In this document: positions 17,980 through 25,755 of the stretch, piece after piece
How positions within the stretch are numbered: position 1 is the first letter of the stretch
How the letters are laid out: each line of letters opens with the position of its first letter
Assembly: GCF_002294995.1 (NCBI RefSeq)
Contig: NZ_NSGF01000013.1
Location: 109,758-173,757 of the forward strand
Direction of reading: 5' to 3'
Origin: Mesorhizobium sp. WSM3860
GTDB lineage: Bacteria; Pseudomonadota; Alphaproteobacteria; Rhizobiales; Rhizobiaceae
Length of the DNA: 64,000 nt
Position numbers and translations under genes: made by a program
The notes under the pieces: model-generated
The model's input: only the letters and a program-made list of their open reading frames with translations
Told to the model about the DNA's origin: nothing
Database searches by the model: none

Positions 17980-18432
17980 ATGTCCAACGATGTCATGCGT
18001 AGCGGCAGCTGCCTATGCGGCGGTGTCCAGTTCCGGGTGGCCGGCGAGCCGCTGAGGGTCGGACTTTGCCATTGCAAGGACTGCCGCAAGACCAGCGGAT
18101 CGGCGTATCAGGCCTTTGCCATATGGCCGCGTGAGGCATTCGAATGCGAGGGTATCACCAGCACCTATGGCGGGCGAAGCTTCTGTCCAACCTGCGGCAG
18201 CCGCTTGCCGTCGGTCCGCGAGGACGAGGCCGAGGTGATGATCGGCAGCCTGGATGTCGTGCCGACGGAAGGGCTGGAGCCCAGCTACGAATTGTGGATC
18301 GGCCGACGCGAGCAGTGGTTGCATCCTCTGCCCGAGGCGCGCCAATTCGAGCATGACCGGACCGTCGCTGAGTCGGCGGCCGATGATGGCGAGCCGGAGG
18401 CCGGGCGGGAGCCGTATCGCAAATCAGCCTAA
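17980..18432 (+). CDS. GFA-family zinc protein (CENP-V/GFA domain)
   Basis: A 150-residue protein with the GFA fold. Zinc ligands are visible in SCLCGG, CHCKDC and CPTCGSRL, the standard CxC...CxxC...CxxC order. The family was named for glutathione-dependent formaldehyde activation, although most members have no proven reaction. The start at ATG 17980 has AGGAGGA upstream. The C-terminal 25 residues are acidic and variable. Appears to be a single-gene unit. Confidence 0.88.
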   Translation: MSNDVMRSGSCLCGGVQFRVAGEPLRVGLCHCKDCRKTSGSAYQAFAIWPREAFECEGITSTYGGRSFCPTCGSRLPSVREDEAEVMIGSLDVVPTEGLEPSYELWIGRREQWLHPLPEARQFEHDRTVAESAADDGEPEAGREPYRKSA

Positions 18433-18993
18433 ATGCCGAGTGACAGTAAGCCTTAAGTCGCAGAGAAAGGGGGGATGGGTGCAGCGAGCCGGCAAATATG
18501 CCCTGAAATGGCCGGCGCTGACAGCGAGGGCCTTGTCTTCTTCTGGAAGTCGGGCATTTTCAACCAACGGTCGGTTTGCCGGCGCGGCAGCGGCCGCTAG
18601 CATCCCCGGCGCGGCGAAACCTTTTTGGAGGCCGCTTCGGCCGGCGCGGCTCAGGCAACAGACCAGCATTGCCGCGCCGGCCTTAAAAGATGGATAGAAT
18701 GTCCAGCATCGGCGTCGCGTCCGGGCGAATACAACTTTTGAGGCTGTCTTAAATTCGAAAGCTTCCTTCTCGCGTAAACTGTTCGGATTCAGCTGCGACA
18801 GGGAAATGAAAATTGTTTCGCCGAGAGAACATTTTTCACTATCCGTATTTCTGATGATGCTAACTACGGCCAAGCTATGCAAGCAAGCGGTACGCCCAAT
18901 GATTTTCCTGCCTTGTAGAAAAACCCACCTTTGTTTCTCTTTGGTTTTGCGACATAGTACTGGCGAATCTTGAAACCGAACGGGGCGGTTTTC
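18433..18993. other. Intergenic region, no gene supported
   Basis: About 560 bp, GC-rich up to about 18690 and markedly AT-richer from about 18700 to 18960. The single long minus-strand frame through it runs antisense into the PAS gene and has no plausible domain. The AT-rich part probably contains the promoter of the PAS gene. Confidence 0.5.
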
Positions 18994-19539
18994 ATGACAC
19001 TGGCGCCTCAACGCGGCCGCAACGTGCATATGCGGTATCCACCGATCGACGGGTTTTGGACCTGGGACATCAAGCGCGACCGCGTCTATGGGGACGCGAA
19101 TCTGTCCGCTTATTTCGACCTGACGCTCGAGGAGTTCTCGCACGGCGCGCCGCTGGAACGGTCTATGCAAAGCATAGAGCGGGACGATCGGCCGCGGGTT
19201 CGGCTGGCGATCCGCAAGGCGATCGAGCGCAGGTCAGGTTTCCGCGAGGTTTACAAGGTCCGCTCGGAAAAGATGGGGCTGCGCAAGATCCTTGCCGTCG
19301 GCCAGTGCTATGTCGATGACATGGGCGAGGCAGCGCTCTATCCCGGCTGGTTCATCGACCTGACGCAGGATGCCGCGGGCGAGGATCACTCGCTGCGCGA
19401 AATCCATGACCATGTCGAGCAGGCCAGGGAAATCGCGCAGTCGATCGGGCACGACATGCTTTCCTACCTGCTGGACAACATCCAGGAAGAGATCCAGCAA
19501 AGGCTTGGCGAGAAATCGAGGAGGCGCAAATCGTCCTGA
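18994..19539 (+). CDS. PAS-fold protein with helical C-terminal tail
   Basis: A 181-residue soluble protein. Residues about 20-125 read as a PAS fold (GFWTWDIKRDRVYGDANLSA, then ERDDRPRVRLAIRKAI and a GWFIDLT end strand). A helical tail (about 128-180, HVEQAREIAQSIGHDMLSYL) follows and ends in a basic RRRKSS. There is no kinase, GGDEF or HTH domain, so it is a sensor or adaptor without an attached output. ATG 18994 is chosen; 19030 is an alternative. The tail resembles the 64-residue protein at 20011. Confidence 0.72.
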   Translation: MTLAPQRGRNVHMRYPPIDGFWTWDIKRDRVYGDANLSAYFDLTLEEFSHGAPLERSMQSIERDDRPRVRLAIRKAIERRSGFREVYKVRSEKMGLRKILAVGQCYVDDMGEAALYPGWFIDLTQDAAGEDHSLREIHDHVEQAREIAQSIGHDMLSYLLDNIQEEIQQRLGEKSRRRKSS

Positions 19540-19574
19540 GGCGATCCTTGTCGGTTTCTCGGCCGGGTTCCGGG

Positions 19575-19853
19575 CTAGCTTCTGGGCGGAAGCCTGCCGC
19601 GCCTGCCGATCTCGGCCGCCACCAAGCGCGCGAAATGCGAGTGGGGCGAGCGGCGCTCGATAAGCTTGGCCCGCTCGAGGGCGGCGTCGCCATAGAATTC
19701 GATCAGCACATTGGCGGCCTTGACGGCATCGGCCTGCAGCCTGCCGAGATCGACCTGTCCGCTCCCGCTCGCGGGCTCGCTCCTGGCAATCACGTCAAGC
19801 ATGGCTTGCAGCTTGTCGGGAGTGCTGCCCTCGTCTTCGTGCATGGTCGCCAT
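19575..19853 (-). CDS. Conserved small helical protein, unknown
   Basis: A 92-residue protein with an acidic start (MATMHEDEGSTPDKLQAMLD) and a conserved-looking core (AVKAANVLIEFYGDAALERA, then ERRSPHSHFARLVAAEIG). It is predicted all-helical and soluble. A start at 19880 would add nine residues. The gene is convergent with the PAS gene, 35 bp apart, and faces away from 20011. Function unknown. Confidence 0.68.
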   Translation of the reverse strand: MATMHEDEGSTPDKLQAMLDVIARSEPASGSGQVDLGRLQADAVKAANVLIEFYGDAALERAKLIERRSPHSHFARLVAAEIGRRGRLPPRS

Positions 19854-20010
19854 CCGATTGGGGGCGTAAAATATCGACATTTTCGCGCGATGTGCAACAA
19901 CTTCATTGATCGAGCGCAGGTGCAACCGGGCGCAGCCTGGCCGCGAGTGAGACGCCAACCTTCGTACAAGTATAGTGAGCCAAACTTCCACGCAGACATT
20001 GGGGGCACCG

Positions 20011-20205
20011 ATGGACCAGCCGAGCAAAATGGAAAACCTGCAGTTTGCGCAGGGGATCTTGCGCGAGCTTCGCCAGAAGGCTGAGGCCGATGGCGAAAAG
20101 CTTCTGACCTATCTCATCGACATGGCTTACCTTGAAGCCAGCGACCGCATCCGAGCCCATTGGATCGGCGGCCACGAAAACGAGAACCGCCGAGCCAAGG
20201 GCTGA
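20011..20205 (+). CDS. Conserved small helical protein, unknown
   Basis: A 64-residue acidic protein with one long amphipathic helix (QFAQGILRELRQKAEADGEK) followed by LLTYLIDMAYLEA. The second part resembles the tail of the PAS protein (DMLSYLLDNIQEE), hinting at a shared helical motif. GTG 19975 would add 12 residues. Convergent with msrA, whose terminator lies between them. Confidence 0.65.
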   Translation: MDQPSKMENLQFAQGILRELRQKAEADGEKLLTYLIDMAYLEASDRIRAHWIGGHENENRRAKG

Positions 20206-20264
20206 GGTCACTGTTCCAGCCGGAGCCTGCCGGGAGGTGCGAGCTTGCGCCCGGAACGCAAAAA

Positions 20265-20292
20265 GCCCGCCATGCCTGTCGGCACGGCGGGC
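20265..20292 (-). terminator. Rho-independent terminator of msrA
   Basis: 12-base arms GCCCGCCATGCC and GGCACGGCGGGC (one A/C mismatch) around loop TGTC, followed on the minus strand by TTTTTG. It lies 39 bp after the msrA stop. Confidence 0.85.
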
Positions 20293-20330
20293 GTGATCCT
20301 GAATGAAGGGCTGACACACAGCCCTCTTTT

Positions 20331-20849
20331 TTATGATGCGGCGGCCTTTTCGCGGACGGGAAGCTTCCAGCCCGGCCGGACGAAATGGCAGGTGTAGCCG
20401 TTGGGATAGCGCTCCAGATAATCCTGATGTTCAGGCTCGGCCTGCCAGAAGGGACCGGCCGGAGCGAGCTCGGTGACGACCTTGCCTGGCCAGAGACCTG
20501 AGGCGTCGACATCGGCGATGGTGTCTTCGGCCACCCGCTTCTGCTCGTCGCTGGTGTAGAAGATCGCCGAGCGGTAGCTCATGCCGACATCGTTGCCCTG
20601 ACGGTTCCTGGTCGTCGGATCGTGGATCTGGAAGAAAAACTCGAGCAGCGTGCGGAAACTGGTCTTGGCCGGATCGAAGACGATCTCGATCGCCTCGGCA
20701 TGGGTGCCGTGATTGCGGTAGGTTGCGTTCGGCACGTCGCCGCCGCTGTAGCCGACACGGGTGGAGATCACGCCTGGGAAGCGGCGGATCAGATCCTGCA
20801 TGCCCCAGAAGCAACCGCCGGCAAGGACCGCGCGTTCGGAAGAAGCCAT
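20331..20849 (-). CDS. msrA: Peptide methionine (S)-S-oxide reductase
   Basis: A 172-residue MsrA. It reduces methionine-S-sulfoxide in proteins, using the catalytic cysteine in the hallmark GGCFWGMQ near residue 13. Other family landmarks are GYSGGDVPNATYRNHGTHAE and FFFQIHDPTT. No resolving cysteine pair is obvious at the C-terminus, where a single Cys occurs in NGYTCHF. ATG 20849 has GGAGG eight bases upstream. Monocistronic, with its own terminator. Confidence 0.96.
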   Translation of the reverse strand: MASSERAVLAGGCFWGMQDLIRRFPGVISTRVGYSGGDVPNATYRNHGTHAEAIEIVFDPAKTSFRTLLEFFFQIHDPTTRNRQGNDVGMSYRSAIFYTSDEQKRVAEDTIADVDASGLWPGKVVTELAPAGPFWQAEPEHQDYLERYPNGYTCHFVRPGWKLPVREKAAAS

Positions 20850-21036
20850 GTCAAACCTCCTTTGGATTTCTCCATAAGTGGGGATTGTGGCCTGCTTCTT
20901 CCAGCCGCTCAAGCGGCTGGGAAAGGCGCCTGGAAAGGGGCGACTGGCAGGGAACGCAACCGAACGCGGCGCCCGGGTCTACGCCGATTGCTCGCCGGTC
21001 GGGCAAACCGGCGAGCCTCGGAGCTGAGCGCCAGCT

Positions 21037-21288
21037 TCACTTGGGCCCTTTATCGCCTTTGCCGTTGTCGCCGCCGCCATTGTTGCCCCGGCCGGGATTG
21101 CCCCGGTCATGGCCATGGCTCTCACCACCCAGGCAGTTGGCGTCGCCGACGCCGCAGCAGCGGCCGGCCCAAAGCTTGTTGGTCGGCGTGTTGTCGCATT
21201 CGTAGATCTGCTGGCCGGCCATCGCGGATCCACCCAGGGTGGATACGGCCAAGGCGGCGAGAAGCGCGTTGCGAAGGATTGCAGGCAT
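21037..21288 (-). CDS. Small secreted Cys/Gly-rich protein
   Basis: An 83-residue protein with a signal peptide (PAILRNALLAALAVSTLGGS, cleavage near AMA), a short core with four cysteines (YECDNTP, GRCCGVGDANCLGG) and a low-complexity Gly/Asn/Asp/Lys tail. A GGAG site precedes ATG 21288. Probably periplasmic with two disulfides. No function recognised. Confidence 0.65.
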   Translation of the reverse strand: MPAILRNALLAALAVSTLGGSAMAGQQIYECDNTPTNKLWAGRCCGVGDANCLGGESHGHDRGNPGRGNNGGGDNGKGDKGPK

Positions 21289-21433
21289 CGAAAATCTCCA
21301 TGGATACACGGGTGTTCATTTGCACCGATGCGTCGCATGGCCAGGCGAATTGGTTCATCGCGATTGGCAGAATTCTTGCCGGCGGATGTCGCCAATGATC
21401 GGGATCGATCGGCAGGCCGGAATCCCGCGCCGC

Positions 21434-21757
21434 TCATTCTTCTGGTGCTGGCCTGAAGCGCCGCACCACCACCTCGAACACGATGTCCGAAATCCACATG
21501 GCCGAGACGCCGATGAGGAAGGCGGCGGCTAGAGTGGTGGTGTCGTCCGCAGCGTCGGGCATCGGCAGGCCGCTCGCCTCAACCCAAGCGACCACGGGCA
21601 GCGTCAGATAGGCGGCGGCCAAGGCGCCGCAGATCGGCGAGGCGATCATCTCGCGCAACTTGTAGCGATGGCGCGACAGTGCCCTGAGCACCCCGCCGGC
21701 GAGGCCGGCGGCCACCACTTGGCCCTTGACGCCGAGCAGGTCGAAGATGTCGTGCAT
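21434..21757 (-). CDS. Phage holin-like membrane protein
   Basis: A 107-residue protein with three likely membrane segments (VVAAGLAGGVLRAL, ICGALAAAYLTLPVV, LAAAFLIGVSAMWISDIVFE) and a charged C-terminus, matching LydA-type holins. Holins time phage lysis by permeabilising the inner membrane. It overlaps the stop of the spanin-like lipoprotein gene and is the last gene of the prophage lysis block. Assignment by pattern and context. Confidence 0.62.
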   Translation of the reverse strand: MHDIFDLLGVKGQVVAAGLAGGVLRALSRHRYKLREMIASPICGALAAAYLTLPVVAWVEASGLPMPDAADDTTTLAAAFLIGVSAMWISDIVFEVVVRRFRPAPEE

Positions 21758-21951
21758 CAGGGCCTCCAGCCACAGAGTTTTTCGCCCTTGCGGTTGTGGG
21801 CGAGAAGCGCCCTCGCCTCCTGGTCCGACAGGGTCTCGACGGCCTTGCCGGAAAGACGCAACGGCGAGGCAACCGCGCAGAAGCCGCCCTTGGCGGTGGT
21901 GCAGCCGCAGAGCGCTGCGACGAACACGGCGGCAATCAGGGTTTTGCCCAT
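21757..21951 (-). CDS. Rz1-like outer-membrane spanin lipoprotein
   Basis: A 64-residue protein with a lipoprotein signal (MGKTLIAAVFVAALCGC, lipobox near LCGC) and a short mature part. It begins inside the 3' end of the upstream gene (21936-22175) in another frame, the classical nested arrangement of Rz/Rz1 spanins, which fuse inner and outer membranes at phage lysis. Not Pro-rich like lambda Rz1, so the call rests mainly on arrangement and topology. Confidence 0.58.
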   Translation of the reverse strand: MGKTLIAAVFVAALCGCTTAKGGFCAVASPLRLSGKAVETLSDQEARALLAHNRKGEKLCGWRP

Positions 21952-22175
21952 GACTTCAGCTCCTTCTTGACCGCACCGGCAGGCAGCGCGCCGATATCGT
22001 TGTCGACCTGGTCAGTGATATCGCGGGCTGCCGCCTCGCTGGCCGCCTGCCGGTTGCGCTCGGCCCGCGCCCCGGCAAGCCTCTGGTGAAAGCCCCAACC
22101 AAGTGCGGCAATGAAGGAGGCCAGAATGCTCAGAATCGCCGGATTGCCGGAGAGGAACGACAAGAGCGCCGTCAT
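21936..22175 (-). CDS. Rz-like inner-membrane spanin
   Basis: A 79-residue protein with an N-terminal membrane segment (PAILSILASFIAALGWGFH) followed by a charged helical periplasmic part rich in Arg, Ala, Glu and Gln (ARAERNRQAASEAAARD), as in i-spanins. Its last 16 bases overlap the start of the lipoprotein gene. The start at ATG 22175 overlaps the upstream 32-residue gene by four bases. Confidence 0.6.
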   Translation of the reverse strand: MTALLSFLSGNPAILSILASFIAALGWGFHQRLAGARAERNRQAASEAAARDITDQVDNDIGALPAGAVKKELKSWAKP

Positions 22176-22270
22176 GCCAGCCACCACACGACGAGCGCCG
22201 CGATCAGGAGCAGCACTCCGATGACCCACGGGAATGCGTGGCGAATGAGTTCGGTAAAGACCTCGACCAT
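22172..22270 (-). CDS. 32-residue single-span membrane peptide in lysis cassette
   Basis: A very short gene: MVEVFTELIRHAFPWVIGVL then a Leu/Ile/Val/Trp helix ending in WWLA. A GAGG site stands about 11 bases upstream of the ATG, and the stop overlaps the next start (ATGA). One membrane span with a short acidic/basic N-terminus fits a pinholin, antiholin or spanin accessory. Found only by reading; too short for usual cut-offs. Function inferred from position. Confidence 0.55.
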   Translation of the reverse strand: MVEVFTELIRHAFPWVIGVLLLIAALVVWWLA

Positions 22271-22279
22271 TTTGCTACC

Positions 22280-22483
22280 TCATTTCGACCAATGGAATTT
22301 GCGGGCGAGCGCGTACCAGGCCTCGGCGGCGACGCTGAGCGCCAGGCCAAGGGCGGTTTCGAGCGCCATCTGGATGTCGGGATCGGCCGAGAGCGCCTCG
22401 GCGTCGCCGGTGCCCAGCAGGCCGCGCGCGACGAGCACGCCGGCGGCATAACGCAGCGCGATGCGGATGATGACGGCAATCAT
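22280..22483 (-). CDS. Putative phage holin (Pam3-gp28-like)
   Basis: A 67-residue protein (MIAVIIRIALRYAAGVLVAR, then an acidic loop GTGDAEALSADPDIQ and a second hydrophobic helix, ending WYALARKFHWSK). The layout resembles the Pam3-gp28 group of putative phage holins. It starts four bases inside the end of the chimeric terminase-endolysin gene, so it kept its place directly behind the endolysin despite the deletion upstream. Confidence 0.6.
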   Translation of the reverse strand: MIAVIIRIALRYAAGVLVARGLLGTGDAEALSADPDIQMALETALGLALSVAAEAWYALARKFHWSK

Positions 22484-23616
22484 TGGCAGAACACTCCGAA
22501 GAGATTGCAGGGAAGATGCGCAGCCCAGGCAGCGGCTGAGCCGAGTGCCAGCGCGACGAGAGCGAGGACGCCGGCGGCCTTGCGGGGCGATGGCTGCGAA
22601 ACAGCCGGCGGGGCGCTGTCGTCGCCAGACGCGTTGATGGGCGGCTGCGTGGCGTCAGAGACCGGCGCTCGCGACGAGGATTGAAGCGGCGCCTCCGGCT
22701 GCGCCGAGATGAGCAGCGCCTCGGAGCGCACCGAGGCGACGCGCGCGCGCCAGCCGTTGCCGAAGGTCGGCCAGGTCGGCAGCCGCTGGAGGAAGGCAAG
22801 CCGGGCATCGCAAAGCATGTCGATGACGACGCCGGCTGGTTTCGCCCGGGCCGCGGCGAGCGTGGCCGGGCCGATGCGGCCGTCCTGGGCGACGCCGAGC
22901 GCCGCCTGCAGATATTTCGCCGCCCTGCCCGGCCCGCTGTTCACGGCGAAATCGAAGACGGCATAGTCGACGCCGTCGGGGAGCTCGTCGCCGGACACGG
23001 CGTCCCAGTAGAATCGCCGATACAACCTGAATTCCTCAAACCAGGAGTGGAGCGTCGAAAACACCTTGAAGCGGCCGGACTGCATGCGGTCGAGCATGTC
23101 CATCAGCCCGGCCTCGACCGAGACGGAGCCGTCGGGGAAACGGGCGTGGCTGGTCAGCATGTTCAGCCCATGCGCGGCATATTGCTTAGCGAGCGCCACG
23201 CCAGCGCCTTCCAGCGTTTCGCGGCGACCGTCGCGCGGCCAGGCGAAGGGCAGCCATTCGCCCCAGGCCTTCAGCGCCAGCGCCTGCATCGCCGGCGTCT
23301 GCTGAGAGGCGCGGTGCGCCTTCGTCACGTAGACGATGTCGGCCTCGGTATCCCAGGCAAGCTCGATCGCCGCCGAGGGATGGTCCCAGCCGAAATCGAG
23401 CGCGCCGATGCGCGGCCACCAGCGCGGCAATTTGAACGGGTCGCAGACAATCGTTTCCTCCGCCACCGGGAAGATGCGGCCGGAGCCGAGAACCGGGATG
23501 CCTTTCGCGCGCGCCTCGCGCTCATGCTCGGGATAGGCGGCGATGATCTCGGCGCGCTGCTCGGGCGAATAGTGCCCGGCATCGTCGATGGTCATGAAGG
23601 TGACGTGTCGGGACAT
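22480..23616 (-). CDS. Chimeric ORF: terminase nuclease part fused to endolysin C-terminal part
   Basis: Residues 1-200 (from ATG 23616) are the C-terminal nuclease portion of a phage terminase large subunit (DDAGHYSPEQRAEIIAAYPE; LDFGWDHPSAAIELAWD). About residues 202-290 are the back half of a GH108-type endolysin (YWDAVSGDELPDGVDYAVFD; NSGPGRAAKYLQ; VAQDGRIGPATLAAA). A Pro/Ser linker and a C-terminal membrane helix end it. The endolysin N-terminus with the catalytic Glu is missing. The join, near nucleotide 23010, is in frame. A deletion of the intervening structural genes explains this best. Probably not functional as either enzyme. Confidence 0.78.
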   Translation of the reverse strand: MSRHVTFMTIDDAGHYSPEQRAEIIAAYPEHEREARAKGIPVLGSGRIFPVAEETIVCDPFKLPRWWPRIGALDFGWDHPSAAIELAWDTEADIVYVTKAHRASQQTPAMQALALKAWGEWLPFAWPRDGRRETLEGAGVALAKQYAAHGLNMLTSHARFPDGSVSVEAGLMDMLDRMQSGRFKVFSTLHSWFEEFRLYRRFYWDAVSGDELPDGVDYAVFDFAVNSGPGRAAKYLQAALGVAQDGRIGPATLAAARAKPAGVVIDMLCDARLAFLQRLPTWPTFGNGWRARVASVRSEALLISAQPEAPLQSSSRAPVSDATQPPINASGDDSAPPAVSQPSPRKAAGVLALVALALGSAAAWAAHLPCNLFGVFCQ

Positions 23617-23710
23617 ATTAGCTTGCCGCAATTATCTGCCACGGCAAAATATCGCCGTTGATAATACTGTTCATCAATGCGATGTTGCTGATGAATTGGG
23701 GGGGAGATAC

Positions 23711-23983
23711 ATGATCCGCATAGCAATCGTCGTGGCCATTGCCGCGAGCGCCTCAGCCTGCCAGTCGAATGTGCCTTATGACACCAGCAAGCAGACCTGC
23801 AGGATGTACGATCTCAATGGGCACCAACACAAAGTCTGTGCTCCAGACACTCCGAACAAAGTATGCAATGTGTGGTTCAATCAGATTACGGGCGACGAAA
23901 GAATATGGTGCCAACCCCTCACCCGGAAAGCGACCGATCCTAAGGCTCGCGCCAGGCAGCTTGCGGGCAGCAAATATCCCTGA
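23711..23983 (+). CDS. Small lipoprotein, unknown
   Basis: A 90-residue protein with signal IRIAIVVAIAASASAC (lipobox ASAC, residues 14-17) and a mature part with further Cys (KQTCRMYDLNGHQHKVCAP, NKVCNVWFNQ). A GGGGGGAGA ribosome site lies before the ATG. It lies within the segment that splits the terminase gene, opposite in strand to the phage genes and ending next to a RIME-like repeat. No family recognised. Confidence 0.68.
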   Translation: MIRIAIVVAIAASASACQSNVPYDTSKQTCRMYDLNGHQHKVCAPDTPNKVCNVWFNQITGDERIWCQPLTRKATDPKARARQLAGSKYP

Positions 23984-24007
23984 TCCGGCCTCATCCGGCT
24001 TTTCAAT

Positions 24008-24198
24008 TCCGGTTCCTCGCCCCACGCAAGTGGGGGAGTGGTGGCACGGCGAAGCCGCGACGGAGCGGGGCAGCGCCGGCTTGTGATGCAAGAGCGGCAG
24101 GCTATTCGTCGCGCCTATCCTCCTGCGAAGGGCCGCTCCGGCCGCTCCGCGGCCACCTCTCCTCCCTCCGCTTCGCGCGGGGCGAGGAACCGGGGGCC
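24008..24198. repeat. RIME-like repeat, copy 1 beside bestrophin-like gene
   Basis: About 190 bp with inverted ends (GTTCCTCGCCCC at the left, GGGGCGAGGAAC at the right) and internal GC-rich palindromic blocks. It is a sibling of the repeat at 25756-25936 in the same orientation. Such elements are common in rhizobial intergenic DNA. Confidence 0.7.
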
Positions 24199-24199
24199 T

Positions 24200-25201
24200 T
24201 CAAGTCGCGATGTCATTCACCGGCGCCAGCGGCGCGGGAAGCGCGGCCTCCCCAAGGCCCCGGCGCAGCTCGATCTCGATGTCGCGGCAGATCTGCGAGA
24301 TGGGCACATCGTTGGCGTTGCCCTCGAACGGATTGGCGCTGCTTTCGCCGACCTGGTCGAGCGACATGTAGGCCCAGCCCAGAAGCGCGCTGAACGGGAT
24401 GGTCAGCCAGATCGCAACGACGCCGAGCGCGCCGCCAAGCCTGGCCATCTCGGCAAAGACCGGCACAATGCCGAACGGCAGCAAGCTGCAGAAGATGATC
24501 ATGAAGATCGAGCTGACGATCGCGTATTGCCGAGGATAGGGATTGTTCTTGATGCGATCGCAGCGCGCCTGCTGGTCGTGCAAGTCGCGCATCAGCTTGG
24601 TCAATTCGGAATAGACCTGCGTCGGAACGGCTGACCTCTTCAACAAGCCGTTGATCTCGGCCAATTGCCTGTCGAGAAGTTCTATTGCCGGCTGCGGCGA
24701 TTTCAGCACGCTTTCGGCTTCCTCGCCCAGCAGCCTGCGCAGTTCGTCGCCAAGCGACGTGTTGTCCTCCTGGATGTGATAGCGGCGCCGCCGGAACTCG
24801 ATATTGGCTGCCTTCGCCAGCGATTCCCACGGCATCGGCCGCCGCAGCGAAAAGCGCAGCGCCGTCAGCCAGGCAAGATGGCGATAGATGAGCTGCCTGG
24901 CCGTTGCGGCATCCGCAAAATCCCGGGAGAAACCGGACAGCATCCGGCTGCTGGCGGTGATCTGCGAAAAGGCCTGCAGCGCCTCGTTCGCGCGAGTGAA
25001 GACTTGCGAATTCTTGAAGCCGGCAACGAGCGAGACGGTGGTGCCGAGCACCAGCACGATCGACCATGGCACGGAAAACCCCGCAGTCGCCGGAAAGCGA
25101 TAGGCGGCAACCGCCAAGCCGCTTACTACGACCATGTAGATGACGCTGCGCCGCGACCAGAGTGCGAAGTCCAGCAACTTATAGGAACGGCCGATATACA
25201 T
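24200..25201 (-). CDS. Bestrophin-like (UPF0187) membrane protein
   Basis: A 333-residue protein with four likely membrane helices: two near 20-65 and two at about 225-275. The C-terminal signature NPFEGNANDVPISQICRDIE is diagnostic of the bestrophin-like family of chloride or cation channels. An AAGGGA ribosome site precedes ATG 25201. It sits on an insert between two RIME-like repeats that interrupts a prophage terminase gene, so it is cargo rather than phage core. Ion selectivity is unknown. Confidence 0.85.
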   Translation of the reverse strand: MYIGRSYKLLDFALWSRRSVIYMVVVSGLAVAAYRFPATAGFSVPWSIVLVLGTTVSLVAGFKNSQVFTRANEALQAFSQITASSRMLSGFSRDFADAATARQLIYRHLAWLTALRFSLRRPMPWESLAKAANIEFRRRRYHIQEDNTSLGDELRRLLGEEAESVLKSPQPAIELLDRQLAEINGLLKRSAVPTQVYSELTKLMRDLHDQQARCDRIKNNPYPRQYAIVSSIFMIIFCSLLPFGIVPVFAEMARLGGALGVVAIWLTIPFSALLGWAYMSLDQVGESSANPFEGNANDVPISQICRDIEIELRRGLGEAALPAPLAPVNDIAT

Positions 25202-25313
25202 TTCCGAAATCCCTTACGGCGTGCAAATCGCGCGAGCGCGTTCGCGCACCATAAGCGGTGGAAATCGTTTTGACAGGGGTGGCCTTTTCTCTTGTGGGAG
25301 GAGGAAGCGGCGC

Positions 25314-25661
25314 TCAGCCCTTGTAGCCTTCGTTGACGCAGTCGTTCTTCCAGGCCCAATCGAAGTCGGCCTGCGACATCGACTGCCCAAGGCCCGGTTC
25401 CACATAGGGGCCGGCGCCGTCGATATAGACGATGAATCGCGCTTCCTTGGTGAAGATCCCGCTTCTGACGACCCCGCAGGTCTGGCCGGTCGCGTTGTCG
25501 CCGGTAAGGTACACATGCGAGAAGGTCGCCGCCGGATCGTTGATCAGGCCGCGCATCTTGGCTTCGGCCGAAGCGATCGCATCGGCGCGCCAGTCGCCAC
25601 TGGAGGCGGAGCAGGCCGAGAGCAGCGCGCAGGCAAGAAGCAGGTTCGGTATAGGTCGCAT
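25314..25661 (-). CDS. Small lipoprotein, conserved hypothetical
   Basis: A 115-residue envelope protein with signal RPIPNLLLACALLSAC (lipobox LSAC) and a mature domain DWRADAIASAEAKMRGLIND..., containing two Cys (TGQTCGVVRSG and NDCVNEGYKG) that may pair. GGAG lies before ATG 25661. It is cargo on the insert that splits the terminase gene, upstream of the bestrophin-like gene on the same strand (112 bp). Function unknown. Confidence 0.72.
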   Translation of the reverse strand: MRPIPNLLLACALLSACSASSGDWRADAIASAEAKMRGLINDPAATFSHVYLTGDNATGQTCGVVRSGIFTKEARFIVYIDGAGPYVEPGLGQSMSQADFDWAWKNDCVNEGYKG

Positions 25662-25755
25662 ATCGGCTCCGGATCGCGGCCGAAAGCTACTCGACCTTCG
25701 GTTGCGGCCACAGCGGAATCGCAAATCATGGTTTCGACGCGGTTTCGCGAAGCTG

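Noticed and set aside
18424..19170. 248-residue minus-strand frame across the gap before the PAS gene
   Set aside because: Mixed composition, no domain or ribosome site, and it is antisense to the start of the PAS gene.
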